Shown: positions 26,697-34,978, counted from the first letter of the stretch. The stretch: 64,000 nt of DNA from an uncultured Lachnospiraceae bacterium (GCA_934432885.1 CAKRYY010000007.1:1-64000), one strand, 5' to 3'. Translations and numbers: made by a program. The notes: generated by a model not told the origin, from the letters alone.

Positions 26697-28016
26697 ATGG
26701 CAAAATTGACATTTATGGGCGGGATTCATCCCTATGATGGAAAAGACCTGTCTAAGGATAAACCAATCAAGGCCATATTACCCAAGGGCGAGCTTGTTTA
26801 TCCTGTATCACAGCACATCGGAGCTCCTGCCGTCCCGGTTGTGGCGAAGGGAGACCACGTTCTGACAGGACAGAAGATCGCAGAAGCGGGCGGCTTTGTA
26901 TCGGCGCCGATTTATGCGACAGTTTCCGGTACAGTCAAGGCGATAGAACCAAGACGTACTGTGACCGGAGATATGGTGCAGAGTATTGTAGTGGAAAATG
27001 ATGGGCAGTACGAGGAAGTGCAGTATGCGCCTGTAAAACCGCTTCAGGAGCTGACAAAGGAAGAGATTATTGCGCTGGTACGGGAAGCGGGCGTTGTCGG
27101 AATGGGCGGCGCGGGATTCCCGACGCATGTAAAACTCTCGCCGAAGGAGCCTGATAAAATAGAATATGTGATTGCAAACTGCGCTGAGTGTGAGCCGTAT
27201 CTTACTTCAGATTACCGCAGGATGTTGGAAGAACCGGAAAAGCTGGTGGATGGACTTAAGGTAATGCTCCGTCTCTTTGACAATGCAAAGGGCGTTCTGG
27301 CAGTTGAGGACAATAAACCGGATTGTATCGCAGTTTTAAAAAAGCTGGTTGCAAATGAGCCTGATATAAGCGTAAAGGCTCTGAAAACAAAGTACCCGCA
27401 GGGAGCTGAGCGTCAGCTTATTTATGCGGTGACAGGACGTGCAATCAATTCCAGTATGCTGCCCGCAGATGCCGGCTGCATTGTTGATAATGTCGATACA
27501 GTAGTTGCAATTAACCAGGCAGTCCGTGAGGGCAAGCCTTTGATGCACCGCATTGTTACCGTGACTGGTGATGCTGTCGCAGACCCACGTAATTTTATCG
27601 TAAGGATCGGAACGAATTACCATGAACTGATAGAAGAGGCAGGCGGATTTAAGACTGAGCCTGCAAAAATCGTATCGGGCGGTCCGATGATGGGCTTTGC
27701 ACTGTTTGGACTGGACGTGCCGACGACAAAGACCTCCTCCGCGCTTTTGTGCATGACAAAGGATGAGGTATCTGAGTATCTTCCGAGCGCCTGCATTAAC
27801 TGCGGCAGATGCGTAGAGGTGTGCCCGGGCAGGGTTATGCCGAGTAAGCTTGCAGATTATGCGGAGCATGGAAATGAAGAAGCGTTCCTTGCGCATCATG
27901 GAATGGAATGTTGTGAATGTGGCTGCTGCAGCTATATTTGTCCGGCAAAGCGACCATTGACACAGGAAATCAAATCCATGCGTAAAATACAGTTGGCAAA
28001 AAGAAAGAAAAAATAG
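26697..28016 (+). CDS. rnfC: Rnf electron transport complex subunit C
   Basis: RnfC is the peripheral NADH-side subunit of the Rnf complex, which couples ferredoxin oxidation to NAD+ reduction and ion (Na+ or H+) transport. The 439-aa protein has the nucleotide/flavin-binding region GMGGAGFPTHVKL (about residue 138), the conserved NCAECEPYLTSDYR, and two 4Fe-4S motifs near the C-terminus (CINCGRCVEVCPG and CCECGCCSYICP). It heads the operon rnfCDGEAB. The GAAGGAAGGG ribosome-binding site precedes the ATG. Confidence 0.97.
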   Translation: MAKLTFMGGIHPYDGKDLSKDKPIKAILPKGELVYPVSQHIGAPAVPVVAKGDHVLTGQKIAEAGGFVSAPIYATVSGTVKAIEPRRTVTGDMVQSIVVENDGQYEEVQYAPVKPLQELTKEEIIALVREAGVVGMGGAGFPTHVKLSPKEPDKIEYVIANCAECEPYLTSDYRRMLEEPEKLVDGLKVMLRLFDNAKGVLAVEDNKPDCIAVLKKLVANEPDISVKALKTKYPQGAERQLIYAVTGRAINSSMLPADAGCIVDNVDTVVAINQAVREGKPLMHRIVTVTGDAVADPRNFIVRIGTNYHELIEEAGGFKTEPAKIVSGGPMMGFALFGLDVPTTKTSSALLCMTKDEVSEYLPSACINCGRCVEVCPGRVMPSKLADYAEHGNEEAFLAHHGMECCECGCCSYICPAKRPLTQEIKSMRKIQLAKRKKK

Positions 28017-28027
28017 GAGGTACTGTG

Positions 28028-28960
28028 ATGAGTGATCTGATGAAGGTGTCATCCAATCCTCATATCCGTTCCAGAGCAACGACGGGCAGCATTATGGGCG
28101 CAGTTGTGCTTGCACTGCTTCCGGCGACATTCTTTGGCGTATATAACTTTGGATTGAAGGCACTTATCCTGATTCTGGTAACAGTGGCATCCACTGTACT
28201 GACAGAATACATATATGAATTGTTAATGAAGAAGCCCATTACCGTAACAGATTTATCTGCGGTTGTAACAGGACTGCTGCTGGCGCTTAACCTGCCGCCC
28301 AATGCCCCGCTCTGGATTGGAGCCGTCGGCGGTATCTTTGCAATTCTTGTGGTTAAGATGCTTTTTGGCGGACTTGGACAGAACTTTATGAATCCGGCGC
28401 TCGGCGCAAGATGCTTTCTGCTCATTTCCTTTGCATCCATTATGACGAATTTTGACTGCGACGCTTATACCGGTGCAACACCGCTTGCTGCATTAAAGGC
28501 GGGTGAAAGTGTCAATGTCATGAATATGATTATCGGACGGACAGGCGGTACCATTGGCGAGACTTCCATGATTGCCATTGTGCTTGGCGCATGTATCCTG
28601 ATTATGCTTGACATCATCGATTTACGGATCCCGGGCACTTATATTGTCAGCTTTGTAATCTTTGTCGCTTTGTTTGGCGGACATGGTTTCGACCAGTATT
28701 ACATTTCTGCACAGCTTGCCGGAGGCGGTCTGATGCTGGGTGCCTTCTTTATGGCAACGGATTATGTGACGAGGCCGATTACCAAAAAAGGACAGTATGT
28801 ATATGGTATTTTTCTGGGTATTCTGACAGGTATTTTCAGACTGTTTGGACCGGGTGCAGAGGGTGTTTCCTATGCAATTATTATCGGCAACCTGCTTGTG
28901 CCGTTAATTGAAAAGGTAACGGCTCCAAAGCCTTTTGGAAAAGGAGGGGAACGCGCATGA
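28028..28960 (+). CDS. rnfD: Rnf electron transport complex subunit D
   Basis: RnfD is a membrane subunit of the ion-pumping Rnf complex with covalently bound FMN. The 310-aa protein has about nine membrane helices and the flavinylation motif TGAT (Thr151 expected). I chose the ATG at 28028, 7 nt after AGGAGG, over the in-frame GTG three bases earlier. Its end overlaps rnfG by 4 bp (ATGA), indicating translational coupling. Confidence 0.96.
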   Translation: MSDLMKVSSNPHIRSRATTGSIMGAVVLALLPATFFGVYNFGLKALILILVTVASTVLTEYIYELLMKKPITVTDLSAVVTGLLLALNLPPNAPLWIGAVGGIFAILVVKMLFGGLGQNFMNPALGARCFLLISFASIMTNFDCDAYTGATPLAALKAGESVNVMNMIIGRTGGTIGETSMIAIVLGACILIMLDIIDLRIPGTYIVSFVIFVALFGGHGFDQYYISAQLAGGGLMLGAFFMATDYVTRPITKKGQYVYGIFLGILTGIFRLFGPGAEGVSYAIIIGNLLVPLIEKVTAPKPFGKGGERA

Positions 28961-29574
28961 AAAGCATGTTAAAGGATGCAGCTATTCTTTTCCTGATTAC
29001 AGTAATATCCGGAGCTATCCTCGGCTTTGTTTACGATGCGACAAAGGCGCCGATTGCACGTCAGGAGGCAGCGGCAAAGAGCAAGGCATATCAGGAGGTA
29101 TTTGCGGATGCAGTTTCCTTTGAAGCTGTAGAAGCCAGCGAGGAGGAGATGACCGCTGCGGTTGCAGCAGGCGGTTTTGCAAAGTCCTCTGTCAATGAAG
29201 TCATGAAGGCATTAGATGCTTCTGGAAGTCTGCTGGGGTATGTTATTACGGTAACCTCACATGAGGGCTATGGCGGAGACATTTCTTTTTCAATGGGTAT
29301 CCGCAATGATGGAACCTTAAACGGTATTTCGATTTTAGCTATTTCAGAAACCGCAGGACTTGGTATGCGTGCAGATGAAGTGTTAAAGCCACAGTTTGCG
29401 AATAAAAAGGTCGCACAGTTTACCTATACCAAAACAGGAGCGGTATCGGATGACCAGATTGATGCAATCAGCAGCGCTACCATAACAACAAGTGCGGTGA
29501 CCAATACGGTCAATGCGGGGCTGTATTATTTCCAGACAGCGCTGCAGGCGGAAGGAGGAAGCGGCAATGAATAG
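28957..29574 (+). CDS. rnfG: Rnf electron transport complex subunit G
   Basis: RnfG carries a covalently bound FMN and has one N-terminal membrane helix (about residues 8-27), with its flavin domain outside. The 205-aa protein shows the flavin attachment region ISSATITTSAV, with Thr175 as the likely attachment residue, and the upstream GYGGDISFSMGI motif. It overlaps rnfD by 4 bp and rnfE by 8 bp. Confidence 0.95.
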   Translation: MKSMLKDAAILFLITVISGAILGFVYDATKAPIARQEAAAKSKAYQEVFADAVSFEAVEASEEEMTAAVAAGGFAKSSVNEVMKALDASGSLLGYVITVTSHEGYGGDISFSMGIRNDGTLNGISILAISETAGLGMRADEVLKPQFANKKVAQFTYTKTGAVSDDQIDAISSATITTSAVTNTVNAGLYYFQTALQAEGGSGNE

Positions 29575-30295
29575 TGCAGGAGAAAGACTTTTTAACGGGA
29601 TTGTAAAAGAGAATCCCACACTTGTACTGATGCTGGGCATGTGCCCGACACTGGCTGTTACGACATCCGCAATCAACGGACTTGGCATGGGACTGACGAC
29701 AATGGTCGTTTTGGCAATGAGCAACGCGATTATTGCTCTGCTGCGCAATATCATTCCGGATAAGGTAAGAATTCCGGCGTTTATCGTCATTATCGCATCC
29801 TTTGTTACGGTAGTGCAGATGGCGCTGCAGGCATATCTCCCTGCATTGAATGATGCGCTTGGTCTGTACATTCCGCTGATTGTCGTAAACTGTATTATTT
29901 TGGGAAGGGCAGAAGCATACGCTTCCAAAAATCCTGTGATTCCATCCTTCTTTGATGGCGTTGGAATGGGGCTTGGATTTTCTGTTTCCCTGACCTGTAT
30001 CGGAGCGATCCGTGAAATCCTTGGTGCAGGTGAGGTGTTTGGAATTCACTTTATGCCGGCATCTTACGTACCATTCAGCATCTTTATCATGGCACCTGGT
30101 GCATTTTTCGTGCTTTCCTGCCTGACTGCTTTGCAGAACAAGGTCAAGATGAATGGAGAGAAAAAAGGAAAGGACATGTCAAAGATTCAGTCCGGCTGCA
30201 GCTCCGACTGCTTAAACTGTGCAGAAAGCGGATGCTCTCATCGTTTTTTTGGAGAATCCAAGCAGGAGAAAAATGAGGAAGGAGAGGTAAAGTAA
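29567..30295 (+). CDS. rnfE: Rnf electron transport complex subunit E with Cys-rich C-terminal tail
   Basis: RnfE and RnfA are paralogous membrane subunits that together hold an iron-sulfur cluster within the membrane. The 242-aa protein has six predicted helices with the conserved cysteines MCPTLA (Cys26) and NCIILG (Cys109). Beyond the usual end (about residue 200) it carries a hydrophilic tail with Cys211, Cys215, Cys218 and Cys223 (spacing C-x3-C-x2-C-x4-C). The start at 29567 follows AAGGAGG by 8 nt; a longer frame lies within rnfG and was rejected. Confidence 0.94.
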   Translation: MNSAGERLFNGIVKENPTLVLMLGMCPTLAVTTSAINGLGMGLTTMVVLAMSNAIIALLRNIIPDKVRIPAFIVIIASFVTVVQMALQAYLPALNDALGLYIPLIVVNCIILGRAEAYASKNPVIPSFFDGVGMGLGFSVSLTCIGAIREILGAGEVFGIHFMPASYVPFSIFIMAPGAFFVLSCLTALQNKVKMNGEKKGKDMSKIQSGCSSDCLNCAESGCSHRFFGESKQEKNEEGEVK

Positions 30296-30296
30296 G

Positions 30297-30890
30297 ATGG
30301 CAGATACGTGGAAAGATTTACTCATTATACTTATCAGCTCCAGCCTTGTGAGCAATGTAGTATTAAGCCAGTTTTTGGGCTTATGTCCGTTTCTGGGCGT
30401 ATCCAAAAAGGTAGAAACGGCAGCGGGTATGGGAACAGCGGTTATCTTTGTTATCACGCTGGCGTCGGCAGTGGCGGGCGTTATTTACCGCTATATTTTA
30501 GTCCCGCTTGATATTACCTATTTACAGACGATTGTATTTATCCTTGTAATTGCGGCTCTGGTACAGTTTGTAGAGATGGTGCTTAAGAAATTTATGAAGG
30601 GTCTGTATACTGCGCTTGGCGTTTACCTTCCGCTGATTACGACGAACTGTGCAGTGCTTGGTGTTGCGCTTACCAATGTGCAGAAGGAATACAGTATTTT
30701 GGCTGGCGTTGTAAACGGGTTTGCAACAGCATCCGGCTTTACCATTTCAATTGTGATTCTTGCAGGTATCCGCGAAAAGATGGAATACAACGATGTGCCG
30801 AAGTCTTTTCAGGGGATGCCCATCGTTCTTGTAACAGCAGGGCTGATGGCGATTGCCTTCTGCGGCTTTGCGGGACTGATAAGGGGGTAG
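30297..30890 (+). CDS. rnfA: Rnf electron transport complex subunit A
   Basis: RnfA is the second of the paired membrane subunits of Rnf. The 197-aa protein has six hydrophobic segments with GLCPFLGV and TNCAVLGV, the cysteine motifs that match those in RnfE. It starts 1 bp after the rnfE stop codon, with a purine-rich ribosome-binding site inside the rnfE end, and precedes rnfB by 4 bp. Confidence 0.96.
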   Translation: MADTWKDLLIILISSSLVSNVVLSQFLGLCPFLGVSKKVETAAGMGTAVIFVITLASAVAGVIYRYILVPLDITYLQTIVFILVIAALVQFVEMVLKKFMKGLYTALGVYLPLITTNCAVLGVALTNVQKEYSILAGVVNGFATASGFTISIVILAGIREKMEYNDVPKSFQGMPIVLVTAGLMAIAFCGFAGLIRG

Positions 30891-30894
30891 GAAT

Positions 30895-31686
30895 ATGAGT
30901 ATTTCAGGAATCTTGATTGCAACTGCGGTTGTAGGCGGTGTTGGATTATTCATAGGCCTGTTCCTCGGCATTGCAGCAATCAAATTTGAAGTAAAGGTCG
31001 ATGAAAAGGAGGCAGCAGTTCTGGAAGCGCTTCCAGGTAATAACTGCGGCGGCTGCGGATATGCAGGCTGCTCCGGTCTTGCAGCGGCGATTGCAAAGGG
31101 AGAGGCTCCGGTAAACGCCTGTCCGGTAGGCGGAGAGCCAGTCGGCAAGGTTATTGCGGAAATCATGGGCGTTGAGGCAGAGGCAGGCGTTAGGAAGGTT
31201 GCCTTTGTAAAATGTATCGGAACCTGTGATAAAGCAAATAATGACTATGACTATTACGGAAGCAAGGACTGCCAGATGGCTGTATTTACGCCGGGCGGCG
31301 GACCCAAAAGCTGTAATTATGGCTGTATGGGTTATGGAAGCTGCGTAAAGGCATGCCCGTTTGATGCGATTCATGTCGTTGACGGCGTTGCAGTTGTAGA
31401 CAAAGAGGCATGTAAGGCATGCGGCAAGTGCGTAGCTGCCTGCCCGAAGCATTTGATTGAACTGATTCCCTACGATGCAAAGCATAGGGTAGCATGCAGC
31501 TCAAAGGATAAGGGACCTGTAACGATGAAAGCGTGTCAGGCAGGCTGTATCGCATGTCAGCTTTGTAAGAAAAACTGTCCGAATGACGCAATTATAATAG
31601 AAGATTTCCATGCACGGATTGATTATGAAAAGTGCACGGGATGCGGCGTCTGCAAGGAAAAGTGTCCGAAGAAGGTTATTTTGTAA
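30895..31686 (+). CDS. rnfB: Rnf electron transport complex subunit B
   Basis: RnfB takes electrons from reduced ferredoxin. The 263-aa protein has an N-terminal membrane helix (about residues 3-25), an Fe-S domain with NNCGGCGYAGCSGL and NACPVGG (about 43-80), then several ferredoxin-like motifs (CMGYGSCVKACP, CKACGKCVAACP, CIACQLCKKNCP and CTGCGVCKEKCP). It is the last gene of the operon. The number of clusters is within the range seen for clostridial RnfB. Confidence 0.96.
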   Translation: MSISGILIATAVVGGVGLFIGLFLGIAAIKFEVKVDEKEAAVLEALPGNNCGGCGYAGCSGLAAAIAKGEAPVNACPVGGEPVGKVIAEIMGVEAEAGVRKVAFVKCIGTCDKANNDYDYYGSKDCQMAVFTPGGGPKSCNYGCMGYGSCVKACPFDAIHVVDGVAVVDKEACKACGKCVAACPKHLIELIPYDAKHRVACSSKDKGPVTMKACQAGCIACQLCKKNCPNDAIIIEDFHARIDYEKCTGCGVCKEKCPKKVIL

Positions 31687-31715
31687 GAAAGACCATATCA
31701 GGAAGAAAGGCATGG

Positions 31716-31741
31716 GCGGGTTTTTGTAGTATAAAATCCGC
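31716..31741 (+). terminator. weak hairpin after rnfB
   Basis: GCGGGTTTT pairs with AAAATCCGC (one G-U), forming a 9-bp stem with an 8-nt loop 30 bp after rnfB. The following bases (TCATTTT) are only partly T-rich, so termination is uncertain. Confidence 0.4.
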
Positions 31742-31785
31742 TCATTTTGCGTGTATTAGAAAGAAAATAGAAAAGAGAGGAAAAA

Positions 31786-32388
31786 ATGTACTATCCAATA
31801 GAAAAAATGCTGCCCTATAAGGGGCTGGCTGTATTCATACTGCTGTTGTTTTATGGAATTTATTTTGTGAAGCTGTTGTTGCAGAAACGGCAGGGAATCC
31901 GAACAAACCAGATAGGAAGCCGTAAGGAAAAAGGACTTCATACGGTAGAACTTTTGATGTCAGCCGCGACGGCGGGGATTGTTGTTGTACAGCTGGCTTC
32001 GATTGTGCTTGAAAAGAACTGGATGCCGGCAAATGCAAGATTTACAGGATTTTTGTTGGCGCTTTTGGGTGATGTGATATTTCTGATTTCTGTAGTGACG
32101 ATGCGGGATAGTTGGAGAGCAGGCATCCCGAGTCAGGATAAGACACATCTGGTAACGGTAGGAATTTACAGATTCAGCAGAAATCCGGCATTTCTTGGCT
32201 TTGACCTGATGTATTTTGGCATGCTGCTTATGTATTTCAATCTGGTTATGCTGTTGTTTACAATTTATGCGGCTGTAATGCTTCATTTGCAGATTCTCCA
32301 GGAAGAAAAATATCTTGAACAGACATTTGGTGAAGAATACACTGCCTATAAGCAGCAGGTTTTCCGTTATCTGGGAAGAAGATTTTAA
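31786..32388 (+). CDS. isoprenylcysteine methyltransferase/phospholipid methyltransferase-like membrane protein
   Basis: The 200-aa protein has about five membrane helices and the C-terminal pattern of the ICMT/PEMT superfamily: VGIYRFSRNPAFLGF (about 125-139) and EEKYLEQTFGEEYTAY (about 172-187), which form the SAM-binding site. In bacteria these enzymes methylate lipids or unknown small acceptors; the true substrate is unknown. It is separated from rnfB by about 100 bp. GAGAGG precedes the ATG. Confidence 0.8.
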   Translation: MYYPIEKMLPYKGLAVFILLLFYGIYFVKLLLQKRQGIRTNQIGSRKEKGLHTVELLMSAATAGIVVVQLASIVLEKNWMPANARFTGFLLALLGDVIFLISVVTMRDSWRAGIPSQDKTHLVTVGIYRFSRNPAFLGFDLMYFGMLLMYFNLVMLLFTIYAAVMLHLQILQEEKYLEQTFGEEYTAYKQQVFRYLGRRF

Positions 32389-32403
32389 GGAGATAAAACA
32401 GAC

Positions 32404-32431
32404 TTTACATTTCCTGTAGATGTGTTATACT
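32404..32431 (+). promoter_or_regulatory. promoter of the metal transporter/Fur operon
   Basis: TTTACA (32404-32409), a 16-bp spacer and TATACT (32426-32431) with TGT just upstream (extended -10). The predicted transcription start falls inside the palindrome at 32435. Confidence 0.75.
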
Positions 32432-32434
32432 TCT

Positions 32435-32461
32435 AAATGCAAATGCAACTCATTTGCATTT
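32435..32461. promoter_or_regulatory. probable Fur-family operator (perfect palindrome at transcription start)
   Basis: AAATGCAAATG-CAACT-CATTTGCATTT has perfect 11-bp arms and begins 4 bp after the -10 box. AT-rich dyads of this length placed over a promoter are typical of Fur/Zur/Mur binding sites, and a Fur-family gene lies in the operon it would control. The exact regulator is inferred. Confidence 0.65.
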
Positions 32462-32476
32462 GCAAAAATAGAAAAC

Positions 32477-32530
32477 AAACTCTCAGCACGTGAGCGGTGT
32501 CTATTGGGCAGACTTCATTTTCGCTGGCTG
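32477..32530. repeat. 54-nt structured repeat element, copy 2
   Basis: It aligns without gaps to 24556-24609. The inner stem here is GTCT/AGAC in place of GCCT/AGGC, so the pairing is kept although the bases differ. The outer pairing is AGCG/CGCT. It lies in the leader of the transporter gene, 28 bp before its start codon. Confidence 0.6.
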
Positions 32531-32557
32531 GGCTGTTTGGAAAAGGAATGAAAAAAG

Positions 32558-33403
32558 ATGCAGGAAGTGATATTGGATGCTGTCCTTGACAGTGTGAAAC
32601 TGGTTCCGTTTTTGCTGCTGACCTATCTGGCGATGGAATGGCTGGAGCATAGAACGGGCGATATAACAAAGAAGCTGGTAGAAGGCTCAGGACATTTTGG
32701 ACCGTTGATAGGAGCAGTGCTTGGGGTATTTCCGCAGTGTGGCTTTTCTGCGGCGGGAAGCAGTCTGTACGCCGGAAGAATCATTACGCTGGGAACGTTA
32801 TTTTCCATTTATTTATCTACCTCGGATGAAATGCTGCCAATTATGCTTTCAGAGAGAGTTCCGCTTGCTTTTGTCGGACAGATTCTATTTTGTAAGATTC
32901 TGATTGGCACATGCGCAGGCTTTTTGATTGATACGCTGAGCAGACGGCATGGAAGAAAAGTCGAGGCGCCGCATATTGAAGAACTGTGTGATCACGACCA
33001 TTGCCACTGCGAAAAGGGAATCTGGCGCTCTGCGCTGTATCATACGGTGCAGGTAACGGTATTTATTTTTCTGATTACAGCAGCATTAAACGGTATTTTG
33101 GAATTCGCGGGCGAGGATGCGCTGAGAACGCTGTTTTTAAATGATGGAATTTTAGGTGAGCTGACGGCAGGCTTGATTGGCCTGATACCAAACTGTGCTG
33201 CTTCCGTCATGGTAACGCAGCTGTATCTGGAAGGAGTGCTTGGCTTTGGCGCACTGCTTTCAGGCCTTTTGACGGGCTCAGGAATCGGTCTGCTGGTATT
33301 ATTTAAAACCAACCATAGCTGGAAGGAAAATGTCATGATTACAGGACTTTTATATGTAATTGGGACGGCATGCGGCATTATGGCTGGATGCGCAGGGCTT
33401 TAA
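32558..33403 (+). CDS. putative manganese/heavy-metal exporter (ArsP-like, ten-TM family)
   Basis: The 281-aa membrane protein consists of two related halves, each with a Pro/Cys motif and a glycine-rich helix: VFPQCGFSAAGSSLYAG (about 58-73) and LIPNCAASVMVTQLY (about 207-221). Between them is a hydrophilic loop with CDHDHCHC (144-151), a likely metal-binding site. This matches the family annotated as putative manganese transporter or heavy-metal exporter; the ion is not proven. It is followed directly by a Fur-family regulator and preceded by a palindromic operator. Confidence 0.82.
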   Translation: MQEVILDAVLDSVKLVPFLLLTYLAMEWLEHRTGDITKKLVEGSGHFGPLIGAVLGVFPQCGFSAAGSSLYAGRIITLGTLFSIYLSTSDEMLPIMLSERVPLAFVGQILFCKILIGTCAGFLIDTLSRRHGRKVEAPHIEELCDHDHCHCEKGIWRSALYHTVQVTVFIFLITAALNGILEFAGEDALRTLFLNDGILGELTAGLIGLIPNCAASVMVTQLYLEGVLGFGALLSGLLTGSGIGLLVLFKTNHSWKENVMITGLLYVIGTACGIMAGCAGL

Positions 33404-33421
33404 ATGGCAGGAGGAAGCAGT

Positions 33422-33850
33422 GTGGAAGAACAGGATGTTGTCTGGAAGATACTGAAAAAAACAAAACAGAGGGAGCTGATCAGACAGATATTGTCAGGAA
33501 GCGGAGAGCCAATGTGTGCAGCGGAAATTTACCAGCGTATGCTTGGTTTTGAAGGTGGAAAGGAGTATGCCATTTCAACGGTTTATCGTACCCTGCAGAC
33601 CTTTGAAGAAAAAGGGCTGGTACATCATACCAGCCTGCCGGATTCGGATACCGCTTATTATGAATGGAATGAGGGAATCCATCGGCACTATGCAATCTGC
33701 TTAAGCTGCCATAAAAGGATTCCCTTAAAAGAATGTCCGTTTCATACCCTGCAGCTGGAAGAAGAAAAAGAAGGCTTTCAGGTTACAGGACATAAAGTAG
33801 AAGTATATGGATATTGTTCAAAATGCCAAAAGCTTAAGCAGCCGGAGTAA
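33422..33850 (+). CDS. Fur-family metal-responsive regulator
   Basis: The 142-aa protein has a winged helix (about residues 10-80, including YAISTVYRTLQTFEEKGLV) and a C-terminal dimer/metal domain with two CxxC pairs (Cys93/Cys96 and Cys132/Cys135) for structural zinc. The sensed metal cannot be decided. I chose GTG at 33422 because AGGAGG lies 7 nt upstream; an ATG at 33404 touches the previous stop codon and has no ribosome-binding site. Its 3' end overlaps that of the converging secreted-protein gene by 17 bp. Confidence 0.9.
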   Translation: MEEQDVVWKILKKTKQRELIRQILSGSGEPMCAAEIYQRMLGFEGGKEYAISTVYRTLQTFEEKGLVHHTSLPDSDTAYYEWNEGIHRHYAICLSCHKRIPLKECPFHTLQLEEEKEGFQVTGHKVEVYGYCSKCQKLKQPE

Positions 33851-34901
33851 GTCCTGCCTGCTGAAGCTGGTAGCGCAGGATATTGATGACGGATTCCTGA
33901 TACTGCTGCTGCGTTACCGGTGCTGCCGGAGCAGCAGGAATAACGGGCTGTGTAATGACTGCTGATGGAGCCGCGGGCTGTACATCCGGAGCTGCTGGCT
34001 GTACCTGCGCATCAGAAGCTGTAGCCTCCGGCACTGTAATCTGTACAGGAACAGGATTCAGGGCAGGAAGTGTGACTGGCTGTGACACTGGCTGTGATAC
34101 TGCTATGGGAGGGATGGCAGCGCCTGCAGGAATACAGGTAACGGCATAAAGCCCGGAGCTGTTTGTTTCAAAGGTAACGGTGTCTGCTGCGTTGTCAAGA
34201 TCCTCTGAAACGACAGGAGCTGCGGAAGAGAGACTTACAATACGGCAGGTACCCTGTACAGGAGTTGGAAGCTTTGCCACAAGCCTTGTCTTATGGTCAA
34301 GCGTCTGCTTGGGCGTTCCTGCATAACCAAAGGTAAAATTGATTTGGAAGGCCGCTGCAAAATTACCGCCGGTAAGCTGGGTAAGAGCCGCCTGTGTTTC
34401 ATCATCCAATGGAACCAGAGAGGTATTAACCGTCAGACCGTCAATTTTGTAGCCGGAAGCAAATTCACAGGCATTGGTATTTCTGGTAATAGAAGTAATA
34501 TCCTTATCGCTGTCATAGCGTTTGTGCTTGAACTCAGGCTTGGAATCAAAGTGCGCGACAAGGACATGGTTGCGGCTGCCGACAGAGAAGGAATAGCTGC
34601 TGCTGGTGCTTACGACGATGCCGTTGTCCGTCCAGTTGATAAAATTATAATTTTTATTGACCGGAACTGCGCCTACCGTAACATAGTCGGTTGACTGTGC
34701 ATAGGTGTAATGAGAAAAGGACGCGCCGTTTAAGCTGCATGATACTGCACCGAGACTATTGTTACTGGAATAGACGGTAACGCCCTGACAATCTGCGGCA
34801 TGTGCGGTTGTAGACGGCAGACCGGAAAAGAGCAGCAGACCTGCGCACAGGCAGAAGGTGTGAAGAAAAAAGTGTATAGCTTTGTCAAAGTATTGTTTCA
34901 T
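33834..34901 (-). CDS. secreted protein with InlB B-repeat-like domain and Pro-rich tail
   Basis: The 355-aa protein has a signal peptide with probable cleavage after AHA (residue about 35), then a domain at about 40-118 matching the Listeria-Bacteroides (InlB B) repeat pattern (FINWTDNGIVVSTSSSYSF). A beta-rich region of unknown type lies at about 120-260, then a Pro/Val/Ala/Gln-rich stretch (about 265-335) and a short hydrophilic end. No LPXTG sorting signal is present. GGAGG precedes the ATG on the minus strand. Function is unknown; surface or matrix attachment is a guess. Confidence 0.75.
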   Translation of the reverse strand: MKQYFDKAIHFFLHTFCLCAGLLLFSGLPSTTAHAADCQGVTVYSSNNSLGAVSCSLNGASFSHYTYAQSTDYVTVGAVPVNKNYNFINWTDNGIVVSTSSSYSFSVGSRNHVLVAHFDSKPEFKHKRYDSDKDITSITRNTNACEFASGYKIDGLTVNTSLVPLDDETQAALTQLTGGNFAAAFQINFTFGYAGTPKQTLDHKTRLVAKLPTPVQGTCRIVSLSSAAPVVSEDLDNAADTVTFETNSSGLYAVTCIPAGAAIPPIAVSQPVSQPVTLPALNPVPVQITVPEATASDAQVQPAAPDVQPAAPSAVITQPVIPAAPAAPVTQQQYQESVINILRYQLQQAGLTPAA

Positions 34902-34978
34902 AAAAAGCCTCCCAAAAGTATAATATAACTGCTTTGCAATTATGATAATTCATGCGCACGCGTTCCACTTGGCGCGGT

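Noticed and set aside
26557..26712. Longer YprB-like protein starting near 26712
   Set aside because: The extra 52 residues look membrane-like, overlap the rnfC start and leader, and the internal ATG has GGAGG at the right spacing.
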